Origin: Candidatus Gastranaerophilales bacterium HUM_12
GTDB taxonomy: Bacteria; Cyanobacteriota; Vampirovibrionia; Gastranaerophilales; Gastranaerophilaceae
Length of the DNA: 5,367 nt
Assembly (NCBI GenBank): GCA_002102825.1
Contig: DABJ01000013.1
Location: 11,286-16,652 of the forward strand
Direction: 5' to 3'
Shown here: piece after piece, positions 1 through 5,285 of the stretch
Numbering within the stretch: position 1 is the first letter of the stretch
Layout of the letters: each line of letters starts with the position of its first letter
Program-made: the position numbers and the translations under genes
The notes under the pieces: generated by a model
Databases searched by the model: none
What the model was told of the DNA's origin: nothing
Seen by the model: only the letters and a program-made list of their open reading frames with translations

Positions 1-853
1 TTCCAAGTAAAATATTGTCAATCAATCTAACACCACCGACTTTGCAAGCAATGAACACTCTTGTATGGTTGTCAGCAGTTTTCATTTCATCTAGATTTTC
101 TTCGTTCATAAATTCCAAATATTCCAAATCGTGATGTTCATTCAAGAATTTATAAGCAGTTTCTTTCAATGCTTCAACATCAGTAATACCTCTTTTGTAG
201 CATTGTTTGATATTGTTTAGAATTTGACTAAGTGCCAATGCATATTTTTTATCTTCTTCTGATAAATACTTATTTCTTGAACTTAACGCAAGCCCAGAGT
301 CTTCTCTTACAATTGGGCAAGGAATAATTTCAACAGGAATGTTCAAGTCCTTAACCATTTTCTTGATAATAATAAGTTGTTGGGCATCTTTTTGACCAAA
401 GAAAGCACAATCTGGTTGAACAATATTGAACAATTTATTAACAACGGTACAAACACCGTCAAAGTGACCGACTCTTGATTTTCCGCATAATTTATTTACA
501 TAGAAAAACGGAGGAATTACATAAGTCAAAAAGTCATTTGTTCGCATTTGATTTTCGCCATACATTTCTGTCGGGGTCGGAGCAAACACTATACTTACAC
601 CGTTATCTTCACAAAGCTTTTGGTCTGCTTCAAGCGTTCTTGGATATTTGTCCAAATCTTCGCCCGGACAAAATTGAATAGGGTTTACAAATACTGAAAC
701 TACAACTTTGTCACATTTTTCAACAGCCTTTTTTATTAGACTTAAATGACCATTATGTAAAGCACCCATCGTAGGAACAAGTCCTACTGTCAAACCGTCT
801 TTTTTCCATTGTTTTACTTGATCTCTTACATCTTTAATTGTATGAACTAACAT
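1..853 (-). CDS. panC: Pantothenate synthetase (pantoate--beta-alanine ligase), 3' end cut by window edge
   Basis: Cytoplasmic enzyme that joins pantoate to beta-alanine using ATP through a pantoyl-adenylate, the last step of pantothenate synthesis. My translation gives 284 uninterrupted codons with no stop before base 1. It ends in RLIDNILLG, very like the normal family C-terminus, so only a few codons are missing. Visible motifs: PTMGALHNGH at residues 27-36, which carries the nucleotidyltransferase HxGH signature; FVNPIQF at 55-61; RVGHFDG at 127-133, where most homologues have RPGHF; FGQKDAQQ at 152-159; and SGLALSSRN at 186-194, the KMSKS-like ATP loop. The start is supported by GAGGAG at 861-866, seven bases upstream. 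panB ends 14 bp upstream, so the two genes are surely co-transcribed and probably translationally close. LCGKSR-GHF and GQKDAQQL resemble cyanobacterial PanC. The identification is firm; only the end is unseen. Confidence 0.96.
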   Translation of the reverse strand, partial: MLVHTIKDVRDQVKQWKKDGLTVGLVPTMGALHNGHLSLIKKAVEKCDKVVVSVFVNPIQFCPGEDLDKYPRTLEADQKLCEDNGVSIVFAPTPTEMYGENQMRTNDFLTYVIPPFFYVNKLCGKSRVGHFDGVCTVVNKLFNIVQPDCAFFGQKDAQQLIIIKKMVKDLNIPVEIIPCPIVREDSGLALSSRNKYLSEEDKKYALALSQILNNIKQCYKRGITDVEALKETAYKFLNEHHDLEYLEFMNEENLDEMKTADNHTRVFIACKVGGVRLIDNILLG

Positions 854-867
854 TTTTCTTCTCCTCT

Positions 868-1722
868 TTATTTTGATTGTTGTTGATGGAGTTCTAATTG
901 TTTCGCTTCATCTGGGGTTAATTTAAAAACTTCGTCGTCATTAGGGTAATTCCCGTTTTTGACATCTTCGTTGTACTTTCTGGCACAATCTAAAATTAAA
1001 CTTCTCATATCTCCGTATTTTCTTGCGAATTTTGGTTTGAACTCTGAAAATTTCCCAAACAAATCATCGCAAACGATAACTTGTCCCGTACAATAGCGAC
1101 CTGCACCACACGAAATTGTCGGAACCGAAATATTTTCAGAGATAAACTTTGCACTCTCTTCCGGAACCATTTCCAATACAATTGAAAATACACCGGCCTG
1201 TTCAAGTTTTTTAGCTTGTTCTAAAATTTCCAAAGTTGCATCAACATTTTTACCTTGAATAATATGTCCTCCGATAACGTTTTGAGATTGAGGGGTAAAA
1301 CCGATGTGTCCCATCACAGGAACACCCATTTGAGTAGTTCGCTTGATAAGTTCAAGCATATAATCATTGCAACCCTCAAGTTTAACAGCATTAGCACCGA
1401 GTTTAACCATCTTTCCAATATTTGTTAAGGCACTTGGAATATCTATCGTATAACTCATAAAAGGCATATCGGTTACAACCATTGCACGACGAACACCTTT
1501 CGCTACTGCTTTGGTAAAGATTGCCATCTCGTCAACACCGATAGAATTAGTATTTTCATAACCTAAAGCCACCATCGCAAGACTATCACCTATCAAAATA
1601 ACATCAATTTCTGCTTCATCAAGATATTTTGCGGTTGAATAATCATAAGCCGTAAGCATTGAAAACTTTTCACCACTTTCTTTGATTTTTTTTAACGTCC
1701 TGACAGTAACCTTTTTTACCAT
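868..1722 (-). CDS. panB: 3-methyl-2-oxobutanoate hydroxymethyltransferase (ketopantoate hydroxymethyltransferase)
   Basis: Transfers a hydroxymethyl group from 5,10-methylenetetrahydrofolate to 2-oxoisovalerate, giving ketopantoate, the first committed step to pantothenate. At 284 residues it is slightly longer than the E. coli enzyme (264), mostly from a hydrophilic Q/K-rich tail. The TIM-barrel motifs are intact: TAYDYSTAK at 24-32; GDSLAMV at 45-51, with D46 as a metal ligand by alignment to E. coli D45; TDMPFMSY at 84-91, with D85; KLEG at 114-117, with E116; GHIGFTPQS at 138-146; and VLEMVP at 182-187, with the expected catalytic glutamate E184. The ribosome binding site is weak: AAGG at 1731-1734, eight bases before the ATG. 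Only 16 bp separate it from the upstream yvcK-like gene, so it probably relies on operon transcription. The ketopantoate reductase gene panE and the aspartate decarboxylase gene panD are not in the window. Confidence 0.97.
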   Translation of the reverse strand: MVKKVTVRTLKKIKESGEKFSMLTAYDYSTAKYLDEAEIDVILIGDSLAMVALGYENTNSIGVDEMAIFTKAVAKGVRRAMVVTDMPFMSYTIDIPSALTNIGKMVKLGANAVKLEGCNDYMLELIKRTTQMGVPVMGHIGFTPQSQNVIGGHIIQGKNVDATLEILEQAKKLEQAGVFSIVLEMVPEESAKFISENISVPTISCGAGRYCTGQVIVCDDLFGKFSEFKPKFARKYGDMRSLILDCARKYNEDVKNGNYPNDDEVFKLTPDEAKQLELHQQQSK

Positions 1723-1738
1723 AATCTATGCCTTATTT

Positions 1739-3055
1739 TTATTTTAGAAAACCTGCAGATTTTTTCTGTTCTTTTCTAAACCAGTAGTAAACTGCTCGAG
1801 CAACTCTGTTTGAACTATGCCTTACAAGTCCCTCTTTGCTATCTTGGATAAGTTTTTTTGCAACAATTTTAATACCTAATTTCTTAACCTCTTGAGTATC
1901 TAACTTCACAGGATAAGAACCTGATTTTTGGTAAATATCAGCCAATTTTTCAGGTAAATAATCATTTACCAAAACAGCATCAACAATTTTATTTGAACCG
2001 GAGTGTTGAATCAATGCTTTCAAGTGATCTGAAACTGTGTAATTATCTGTCTCCCCGGGTTGAGTCATAATATTACATACATAAATTTTTCTTGCTTTTG
2101 ATTTAATAATTTCTTCTGAAATTTGTTTAACCAAAAGGTTAGGAATAACACTTGTATATAAACTTCCAGGACCTAAGATAATAAGTTCCGCATTTCTGAT
2201 TGCTTGAATTACGTCTTCCAAAGCCTTGCAATTAGCAGGTTCTGTGAATAATCTTTTAATTCTTCCATGAGCTTCAGGAATAGTTGATTCGCCATGAACA
2301 ATTCTTCCATCTTCCATTTCCGCAACAAGTTTCATGTCATCTAAAGTTGCAGGAAGAACTCTTCCTCTGATAGACAAAACTCTTGAAGAGGCTCTAACAG
2401 CAGACACCATATCACCTGTGATATCATATAGTGCAGTTAAGAACAAGTTACCAAAACTATGACCCTCTAAACCTTCACCGTTTTTAAATCTATATTTGAA
2501 TAATTTGTTAACTAAATCTTCATCATCTGCAAGCGCAGTAATACAGTGTCTGATATCCCCCGGAGGTAAAATTCCCATTTCTTCTCTCAAACGTCCGGAA
2601 CTTCCGCCATCATCACCGACACTAACAATTGCAGTCAAATTATTAGTAATATTTTTAGCTCCGCTTAACAACATTGATAAACCTGTTCCGCCACCAACTG
2701 CAACAATTCTCGGTCCTCTGTTAAGCTTTCTTCTTTTGTATAAATTTTCTAACAAAACGTCATTATTTTTATCTTCGTCAATATCCATTATTGACAAATT
2801 CGTTTTTTGCCAACCCTTGAAAAAGATTGCCGCCCCAATCATCACAATACCAAATGCAAGCCATTCTGTGGAAATCTTTGTTGCGACATTTTGAATAAAT
2901 TTCATTGTATTATAAATCGGTTGCAAATCAAACAAAATCAAAATTCCAACCGTCATCAAAACAGCACCGACAAGGATTAACGCAAACCAACGTTTAACTT
3001 GTAACCCCGGAACTAACCAACCGGCTTGTTTTGGCATTTTTATTTTCTTAATCAT
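1739..3055 (-). CDS. yvcK: Membrane-anchored YvcK-type UDP-GlcNAc-binding regulator (CofD/gluconeogenesis factor family)
   Basis: The 438-residue protein has two parts. Residues 1-85 hold a W-L-V-P-G-L-Q-V-K-R-W segment (13-23) and two hydrophobic helices (about 24-43 and 65-80). Residues 113-438 form the YvcK/CofD-like domain, with GGGTGLS (121-127), SVGDDGGSSGRLR (145-157), PPGDIRH (164-170), GHSFGNLFL (198-206), GPGSLYTS (295-302) and MTQPGETDNYT (330-340). In Bacillus YvcK binds UDP-GlcNAc and is needed for normal shape and growth on gluconeogenic carbon sources; it is not the F420 enzyme CofD. The N-terminal membrane hairpin is absent from Bacillus YvcK but matches the architecture I know from cyanobacteria, so this copy should sit on the inner face of the cytoplasmic membrane. 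The usual Firmicutes neighbours rapZ and whiA are absent; it lies between pxpA-like and panB. The start has AGGG at 3062-3065, six bases upstream; Met7 lacks such a site. Confidence 0.92.
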   Translation of the reverse strand: MIKKIKMPKQAGWLVPGLQVKRWFALILVGAVLMTVGILILFDLQPIYNTMKFIQNVATKISTEWLAFGIVMIGAAIFFKGWQKTNLSIMDIDEDKNNDVLLENLYKRRKLNRGPRIVAVGGGTGLSMLLSGAKNITNNLTAIVSVGDDGGSSGRLREEMGILPPGDIRHCITALADDEDLVNKLFKYRFKNGEGLEGHSFGNLFLTALYDITGDMVSAVRASSRVLSIRGRVLPATLDDMKLVAEMEDGRIVHGESTIPEAHGRIKRLFTEPANCKALEDVIQAIRNAELIILGPGSLYTSVIPNLLVKQISEEIIKSKARKIYVCNIMTQPGETDNYTVSDHLKALIQHSGSNKIVDAVLVNDYLPEKLADIYQKSGSYPVKLDTQEVKKLGIKIVAKKLIQDSKEGLVRHSSNRVARAVYYWFRKEQKKSAGFLK

Positions 3056-3089
3056 ACTTATCCCTTTTTCTTATTAATAAACTTTTTAA

Positions 3090-3884
3090 CTATTCAACCC
3101 AGCCTGATTTTTGAGCATTTCTGTAATTGTAAGGCAATGGTTCAACAATATCATAAGCTTGAGCAATCAATTCTTTTGCATTTGACAATTTATTAGAGAA
3201 GTGAATGCTATCAGCACGAACGATTGTTTTCCCTCCAACATTATTTGTAACTTGTGAATTTTGGATTAAATCTTTCAATCGTTGAATAGAAATACCTGTG
3301 TTTTCCAAATCTCTCGCAGAAAAATCAATATTTCCTTTGTCGTCATAAATCTTTTCCAAATGAACTTCATGCGCAACTTGAATATTTTCTTCTTCAGCAA
3401 TTTGAGCCAAATTATCACTTGTTGCACCATAATAAACAAGCCATTTAGAACATTTTTTAATAGCTTTTGCAATTGTTCTGGAGAATTCAATATCTTCTGA
3501 AGCTTGGCGATACATCGCACCGTGCGGTCTTACGTGTTCAATCTCCATGTGATAAGCTTTGGCAAATGTCATTATTGCCCCGACTTGATAAGTTACAAGA
3601 GCATCAAGCTCATCACTATCCAAATCCATTTGCCTGTAACCGAAACCCTGAATATCATGGAATCCGATATGCGCACCTACAACAACATTTTTTTCTTTTG
3701 CTTTAAGTAAAGCTTCTTTGATTGTTAGTGGGTCTCCGGCATGAAACCCGCATGAAATATTAACAGAACTTACATAATCCAATAAATTATACTCTGAAGA
3801 ATTTTTGTAAATTCCGAAACTCTGCGCTAAATCACAGTTAAAATCTATATTCTTAATCGCTTTTCTCTCTAAAACATTTTGCAT
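3090..3884 (-). CDS. LamB/YcsF family protein, divergent 5-oxoprolinase subunit A-like (PxpA)
   Basis: First gene of the presumed operon; 264 residues, close to the family's usual 245-255 plus a short N-terminal extension. Family landmarks: IDFNCDLAQSFG at 13-24 (usual form NxDLGE-G), NISCGFHAGDP at 42-52, GAHIGFHD at 70-77 (usual GAHPGYPD), FGYRQM at 81-86, YQVGAI at 99-104 and RPHGAMY at 119-125 (usual KPHGALY). The C-terminal half is much more divergent. AHEVHLEKIYDDKGN at 171-185 replaces the EVFADR-Y-DG segment, and VRADSIHFSN at 222-231 stands where most members have VCVHGD. PxpA normally works with PxpB and PxpC to hydrolyse 5-oxoproline to glutamate using ATP. Neither partner is in the window, so activity is uncertain and I give no gene symbol. 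The ribosome binding site is weak (AGAG about ten bases upstream), but an in-frame TGA at 3891-3893 excludes a longer start. Confidence 0.85.
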   Translation of the reverse strand: MQNVLERKAIKNIDFNCDLAQSFGIYKNSSEYNLLDYVSSVNISCGFHAGDPLTIKEALLKAKEKNVVVGAHIGFHDIQGFGYRQMDLDSDELDALVTYQVGAIMTFAKAYHMEIEHVRPHGAMYRQASEDIEFSRTIAKAIKKCSKWLVYYGATSDNLAQIAEEENIQVAHEVHLEKIYDDKGNIDFSARDLENTGISIQRLKDLIQNSQVTNNVGGKTIVRADSIHFSNKLSNAKELIAQAYDIVEPLPYNYRNAQKSGWVE

Positions 3885-3920
3885 AATATATCAATCTCTA
3901 CTAAAACTATATCCTACCCT

Positions 3921-3926
3921 ATTATA
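3921..3926 (-). promoter_or_regulatory. Probable -10 box of the pxpA-yvcK-panB-panC operon
   Basis: Read on the minus strand this is a perfect TATAAT, 37 bases before the pxpA start codon, which would place transcription initiation near 3914 and give a leader of about 30 bases. The -35 region is poor: TAGATT at 3943-3948 matches TTGACA at three of six positions with a 16-base spacer. No other promoter is evident in the 14-34 bp gaps downstream, which supports a single transcript. The assignment rests on pattern matching in AT-rich DNA. Confidence 0.5.
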
Positions 3927-4001
3927 CAACGTAAAGATAATAAATCTATCTCTTTACATATTTTTAACACCAATATTAATATAATCTTTAGCTGAATTGT
4001 A

Positions 4002-4031
4002 TTGCATTTGACTAGAGTTTTATGTTATAAA
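4002..4031 (+). promoter_or_regulatory. Probable sigma-70-type promoter of the small secreted-protein gene
   Basis: TTGCAT (4002-4007) and TATAAA (4026-4031) are separated by 18 bases, and TG at 4023-4024 makes an extended -10 (TGTTATAAA). Initiation would fall near 4038, leaving a leader of about 30 bases that contains a good ribosome binding site, GAGG at 4057-4060, seven bases before the ATG. A second -35-like TTGACT at 4008-4013 is only 12 bases from the -10 box and so is less suitable. Confidence 0.5.
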
Positions 4032-4067
4032 CAATTAATCCTGTTGGAATTAAGAAGAGGATAGTTA

Positions 4068-4292
4068 ATGAAAAAAGTTTTAATAATAACAATGTTTATG
4101 ATGGTTGCGGGTTCTATGCCTGTATTCAGTGCGGACATTATTCCACATAAGAATACAGACCACGTGCAATTGAAACTTGGTAAACAATCATCTTTGAGAA
4201 TTCCTCTTGGTAGAAGAGATATCCAACCTCAAACAGAGAAAAAAGTAATTAAACAAGCCACATCAAGCCAACAAGTTTCTTGGGTGAAGTAA
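4068..4292 (+). CDS. Small secreted or periplasmic protein of unknown function
   Basis: I do not recognise this 74-residue protein. Residues 1-22 form a classic signal peptide: MKK at the N-terminus, a hydrophobic core (V4 to V13) and a small-residue end, with cleavage most likely after S21 (V19-F20-S21) or A22. The mature part is about 52 residues, strongly basic (about seven Lys and three Arg against three Asp and one Glu), Gln/Ser/Thr-rich, and free of cysteine. It contains two similar short pieces, LKLGKQ and IPLGRR. That the gene is real is supported by a strong ribosome binding site at 4057-4060, an extended -10 promoter, a plausible export signal, and a terminator-like hairpin after the stop. 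It is monocistronic, divergent from pxpA and convergent with rpsT. No lipobox or transmembrane helix is seen beyond the signal peptide. Function is unknown. Confidence 0.75.
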   Translation: MKKVLIITMFMMVAGSMPVFSADIIPHKNTDHVQLKLGKQSSLRIPLGRRDIQPQTEKKVIKQATSSQQVSWVK

Positions 4293-4353
4293 CACATCAT
4301 TCTGTGACTTAGTGAAAAGTGAATGTTTCATTAAAGTCCATAAGGGAATAAGG

Positions 4354-4387
4354 AAAAAAGAGACCTCATTTCTGAAATCTCTTTTTC
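4354..4387. terminator. Bidirectional intrinsic terminator between the convergent secreted-protein gene and rpsT
   Basis: AAAAAGAGA at 4355-4363 pairs perfectly with TCTCTTTTT at 4378-4386. A small inner stem, TCA/TGA (4366-4368 with 4373-4375), closes a four-base loop. Because the outer stem is A-rich on one side and T-rich on the other, each strand has a U-tract on its 3' side. This suits termination of the plus-strand gene ending at 4292 and of rpsT, whose stop is at 4412-4414. The stem is AT-rich, so its efficiency may be modest. Confidence 0.7.
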
Positions 4388-4411
4388 TTTACTCATTGAT
4401 AAATTTAAAAA

Positions 4412-4681
4412 CTAAGCATTAGCTAATTTTTTTACAGCAAGAGTTAATCTTGATTTTTTTCTAGCAGCAGTGTTTTTGTGTAAAATACCTTTAACAACTG
4501 CTTTGTCGCATAGTTGATAAACTTTAGAAACTGCGGTATTCAAAGCTTCTTTATCTTCGCCGTTAGCAAGTTCTAATGCTTTTTTAACAGCAGTTTTGAT
4601 AGTAGATTTGAAAGCCACATTTCTTTGTCTGTTAGCTTCAGCGATTAATACTCTTTTTTTAGCAGATTTAATATTTGCCAT
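4412..4681 (-). CDS. rpsT: 30S ribosomal protein S20
   Basis: Primary 16S rRNA-binding protein of the small subunit body. The 89 residues match the family length (about 85-90). The sequence opens with the typical MANIKSAKKR, is rich in lysine and alanine, is predicted largely helical, and contains the conserved HKNTAARKKSRL stretch at residues 68-79. The start is ATG, with AAAGG nine bases upstream (around 4691-4695). By contrast the E. coli gene uses UUG, which is part of its autoregulation. It is monocistronic, convergent with the small secreted gene, and downstream of an XRE regulator read in the same direction 145 bp away. The 5' leader contains two hairpins (separate entry), so feedback control by S20 is possible but not shown. 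Confidence 0.97.
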   Translation of the reverse strand: MANIKSAKKRVLIAEANRQRNVAFKSTIKTAVKKALELANGEDKEALNTAVSKVYQLCDKAVVKGILHKNTAARKKSRLTLAVKKLANA

Positions 4682-4705
4682 TTTAAATTACCTTTCCTTT
4701 TGTTG

Positions 4706-4751
4706 GTGCAAGTAATGAATTTGCACATTTACTCTACGAGGATTGTGAGTA
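4706..4751 (-). promoter_or_regulatory. Structured 5' leader of rpsT (two hairpins), possible autoregulatory element
   Basis: Read in the rpsT sense, the first hairpin pairs TACTCAC (4745-4751) with GT-GAGTA (4730-4737, one bulged A) around the loop AATCCTC. The second pairs GTGCAA (4721-4726) perfectly with TTGCAC (4706-4711) around a nine-base loop. They end 11 bases before the AAAGG ribosome binding site (4691-4695), which is the position expected of a ribosomal-protein leader. A regulatory role is inference only; I recognise no named S20 leader family here. Confidence 0.35.
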
Positions 4752-4757
4752 CTTATA

Positions 4758-4785
4758 TTAATAACAGATAAAAATATTTTTGCAA
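4758..4785 (-). promoter_or_regulatory. Tentative rpsT promoter
   Basis: In the rpsT sense, TTGCAA (4780-4785) and TATTAA (4758-4763) are separated by 16 bases, which would start transcription just before the leader hairpins. A better-looking hexamer, TATAAG (4752-4757), has a spacer of 22 bases and so fits poorly. AT-rich DNA makes chance matches likely. Confidence 0.3.
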
Positions 4786-4793
4786 TATTTGTA

Positions 4794-4821
4794 GAAAATT
4801 ATTAAGAGAGATTAAATTTTC
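4794..4821 (-). terminator. Weak hairpin just downstream of the XRE regulator
   Basis: GAAAATT (4794-4800) and AATTTTC (4815-4821) form a seven-pair stem with a 14-base loop, starting six bases past the regulator's TAG stop. The stem is almost all A-T and no clean U-tract follows on the minus strand, so it is at best an inefficient terminator. Some read-through into rpsT is conceivable. Confidence 0.25.
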
Positions 4822-4826
4822 AGGTA

Positions 4827-5153
4827 CTACAATAACCCGTTCAGAATATAATTAAGAGCTTTAAGTTTTGCGGGATTTTCTTTGAGAAGTTCAAGAGCTT
4901 TTTGTGCATCTTGGTAAAGACGTTCACAGTTGCTGCAATTTGCATCTTCCAGTAAATCACTTGGAGAAACATTCAACGTTTGCGATAATTTGTTGAGTGT
5001 CTTTGCTGAAACAAAACAATTACCGGTTTCTATTAGACTGAGCGATTTTATTTCTACCCCTAATTCTTCTGCCAATTTTTCTTGTGTGAAACCACGAAGT
5101 TTTCTGTATTTTTTGATATTGTTACCTAAAGTAACGCAAATACTGTTTTTCAT
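4827..5153 (-). CDS. XRE-family helix-turn-helix transcriptional regulator
   Basis: A 108-residue DNA-binding protein. An HTH_3/Cro-CI domain spans about residues 9-68: LGNNIKKYRKLRGFTQEKLAEELGV, where the TQEKLAEELG helix and the LSLIETG recognition region (38-44) are typical, followed by SAKTLNKLSQTLNVSPSDLL. A C73-x-x-C76 pair follows, then a helical tail (about 77-108) likely to mediate dimerisation. I chose the start at 5153 because GGGAG (5159-5163) lies five bases upstream. The same frame runs to 5219 (130 residues), but neither that ATG nor the one at 5165 has a ribosome binding site, and the extra residues do not belong to the fold. It is divergent from the gene at the right edge, whose promoter region it may control. 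The regulated gene and any ligand are unknown. Confidence 0.85.
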   Translation of the reverse strand: MKNSICVTLGNNIKKYRKLRGFTQEKLAEELGVEIKSLSLIETGNCFVSAKTLNKLSQTLNVSPSDLLEDANCSNCERLYQDAQKALELLKENPAKLKALNYILNGLL

Positions 5154-5158
5154 TTCAT

Positions 5159-5163
5159 CTCCC
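5159..5163 (-). promoter_or_regulatory. Ribosome binding site that decides the XRE regulator start
   Basis: GGGAG on the minus strand lies five bases before the ATG at 5151-5153. The upstream in-frame ATGs at 5163-5165 and 5217-5219 have only A/T-rich sequence without a Shine-Dalgarno match, so the 108-residue form is preferred. Confidence 0.65.
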
Positions 5164-5238
5164 ATTTTTAATTCTGTTTTATTGGGTAATAAAATGTAAA
5201 CCAATAATACTACTTGCAAAAGTAATATTAATAAGATA

Positions 5239-5247
5239 TGCTATAAA
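5239..5247 (+). promoter_or_regulatory. Extended -10 promoter of the right-edge gene
   Basis: TGCTATAAA at 5239-5247 is an extended -10 element. TTGCAA at 5214-5219 is 22 bases upstream, too far for a standard -35, so activity would depend on the extended element. Initiation near 5254 would give a leader of about 30 bases ending in GGAGG (5276-5280). The spacing and composition match the arrangement seen before the small secreted gene. Confidence 0.4.
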
Positions 5248-5285
5248 TAAGGAATAAGAGTGAAATATTATTTATGGAGGTCATA

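Noticed and set aside
475..681. 68-codon plus-strand frame opposite panC
   Set aside because: It is antisense to the conserved core of panC, has no ribosome binding site and shows no recognisable domain.
2496..2894. 132-codon open frame on the plus strand, antisense to the yvcK-like gene
   Set aside because: It lies wholly opposite a strongly conserved coding region and its product is low-complexity (Ser, Pro, Leu, Ile). No ribosome binding site or family motif supports it. It is a shadow of the real gene.
3275..3710. Several overlapping short frames on both strands within the pxpA-like gene
   Set aside because: All fall inside the pxpA-like gene in other frames. The pxpA frame carries family motifs from end to end, and the others show none.
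4293..4306. CACA/TGTG hairpin directly after the small secreted gene
   Set aside because: The stem is only four pairs with no U-tract. The longer hairpin at 4354-4387 is the better terminator.
4930..5199. 89-codon plus-strand frame opposite the XRE regulator
   Set aside because: It is antisense to a recognisable HTH domain, has no ribosome binding site and its product shows no motif.
5154..5219. Longer form of the XRE regulator beginning at 5219
   Set aside because: The 22 extra residues precede the HTH fold, the upstream ATGs lack ribosome binding sites, and the ATG at 5153 has GGGAG at good spacing.
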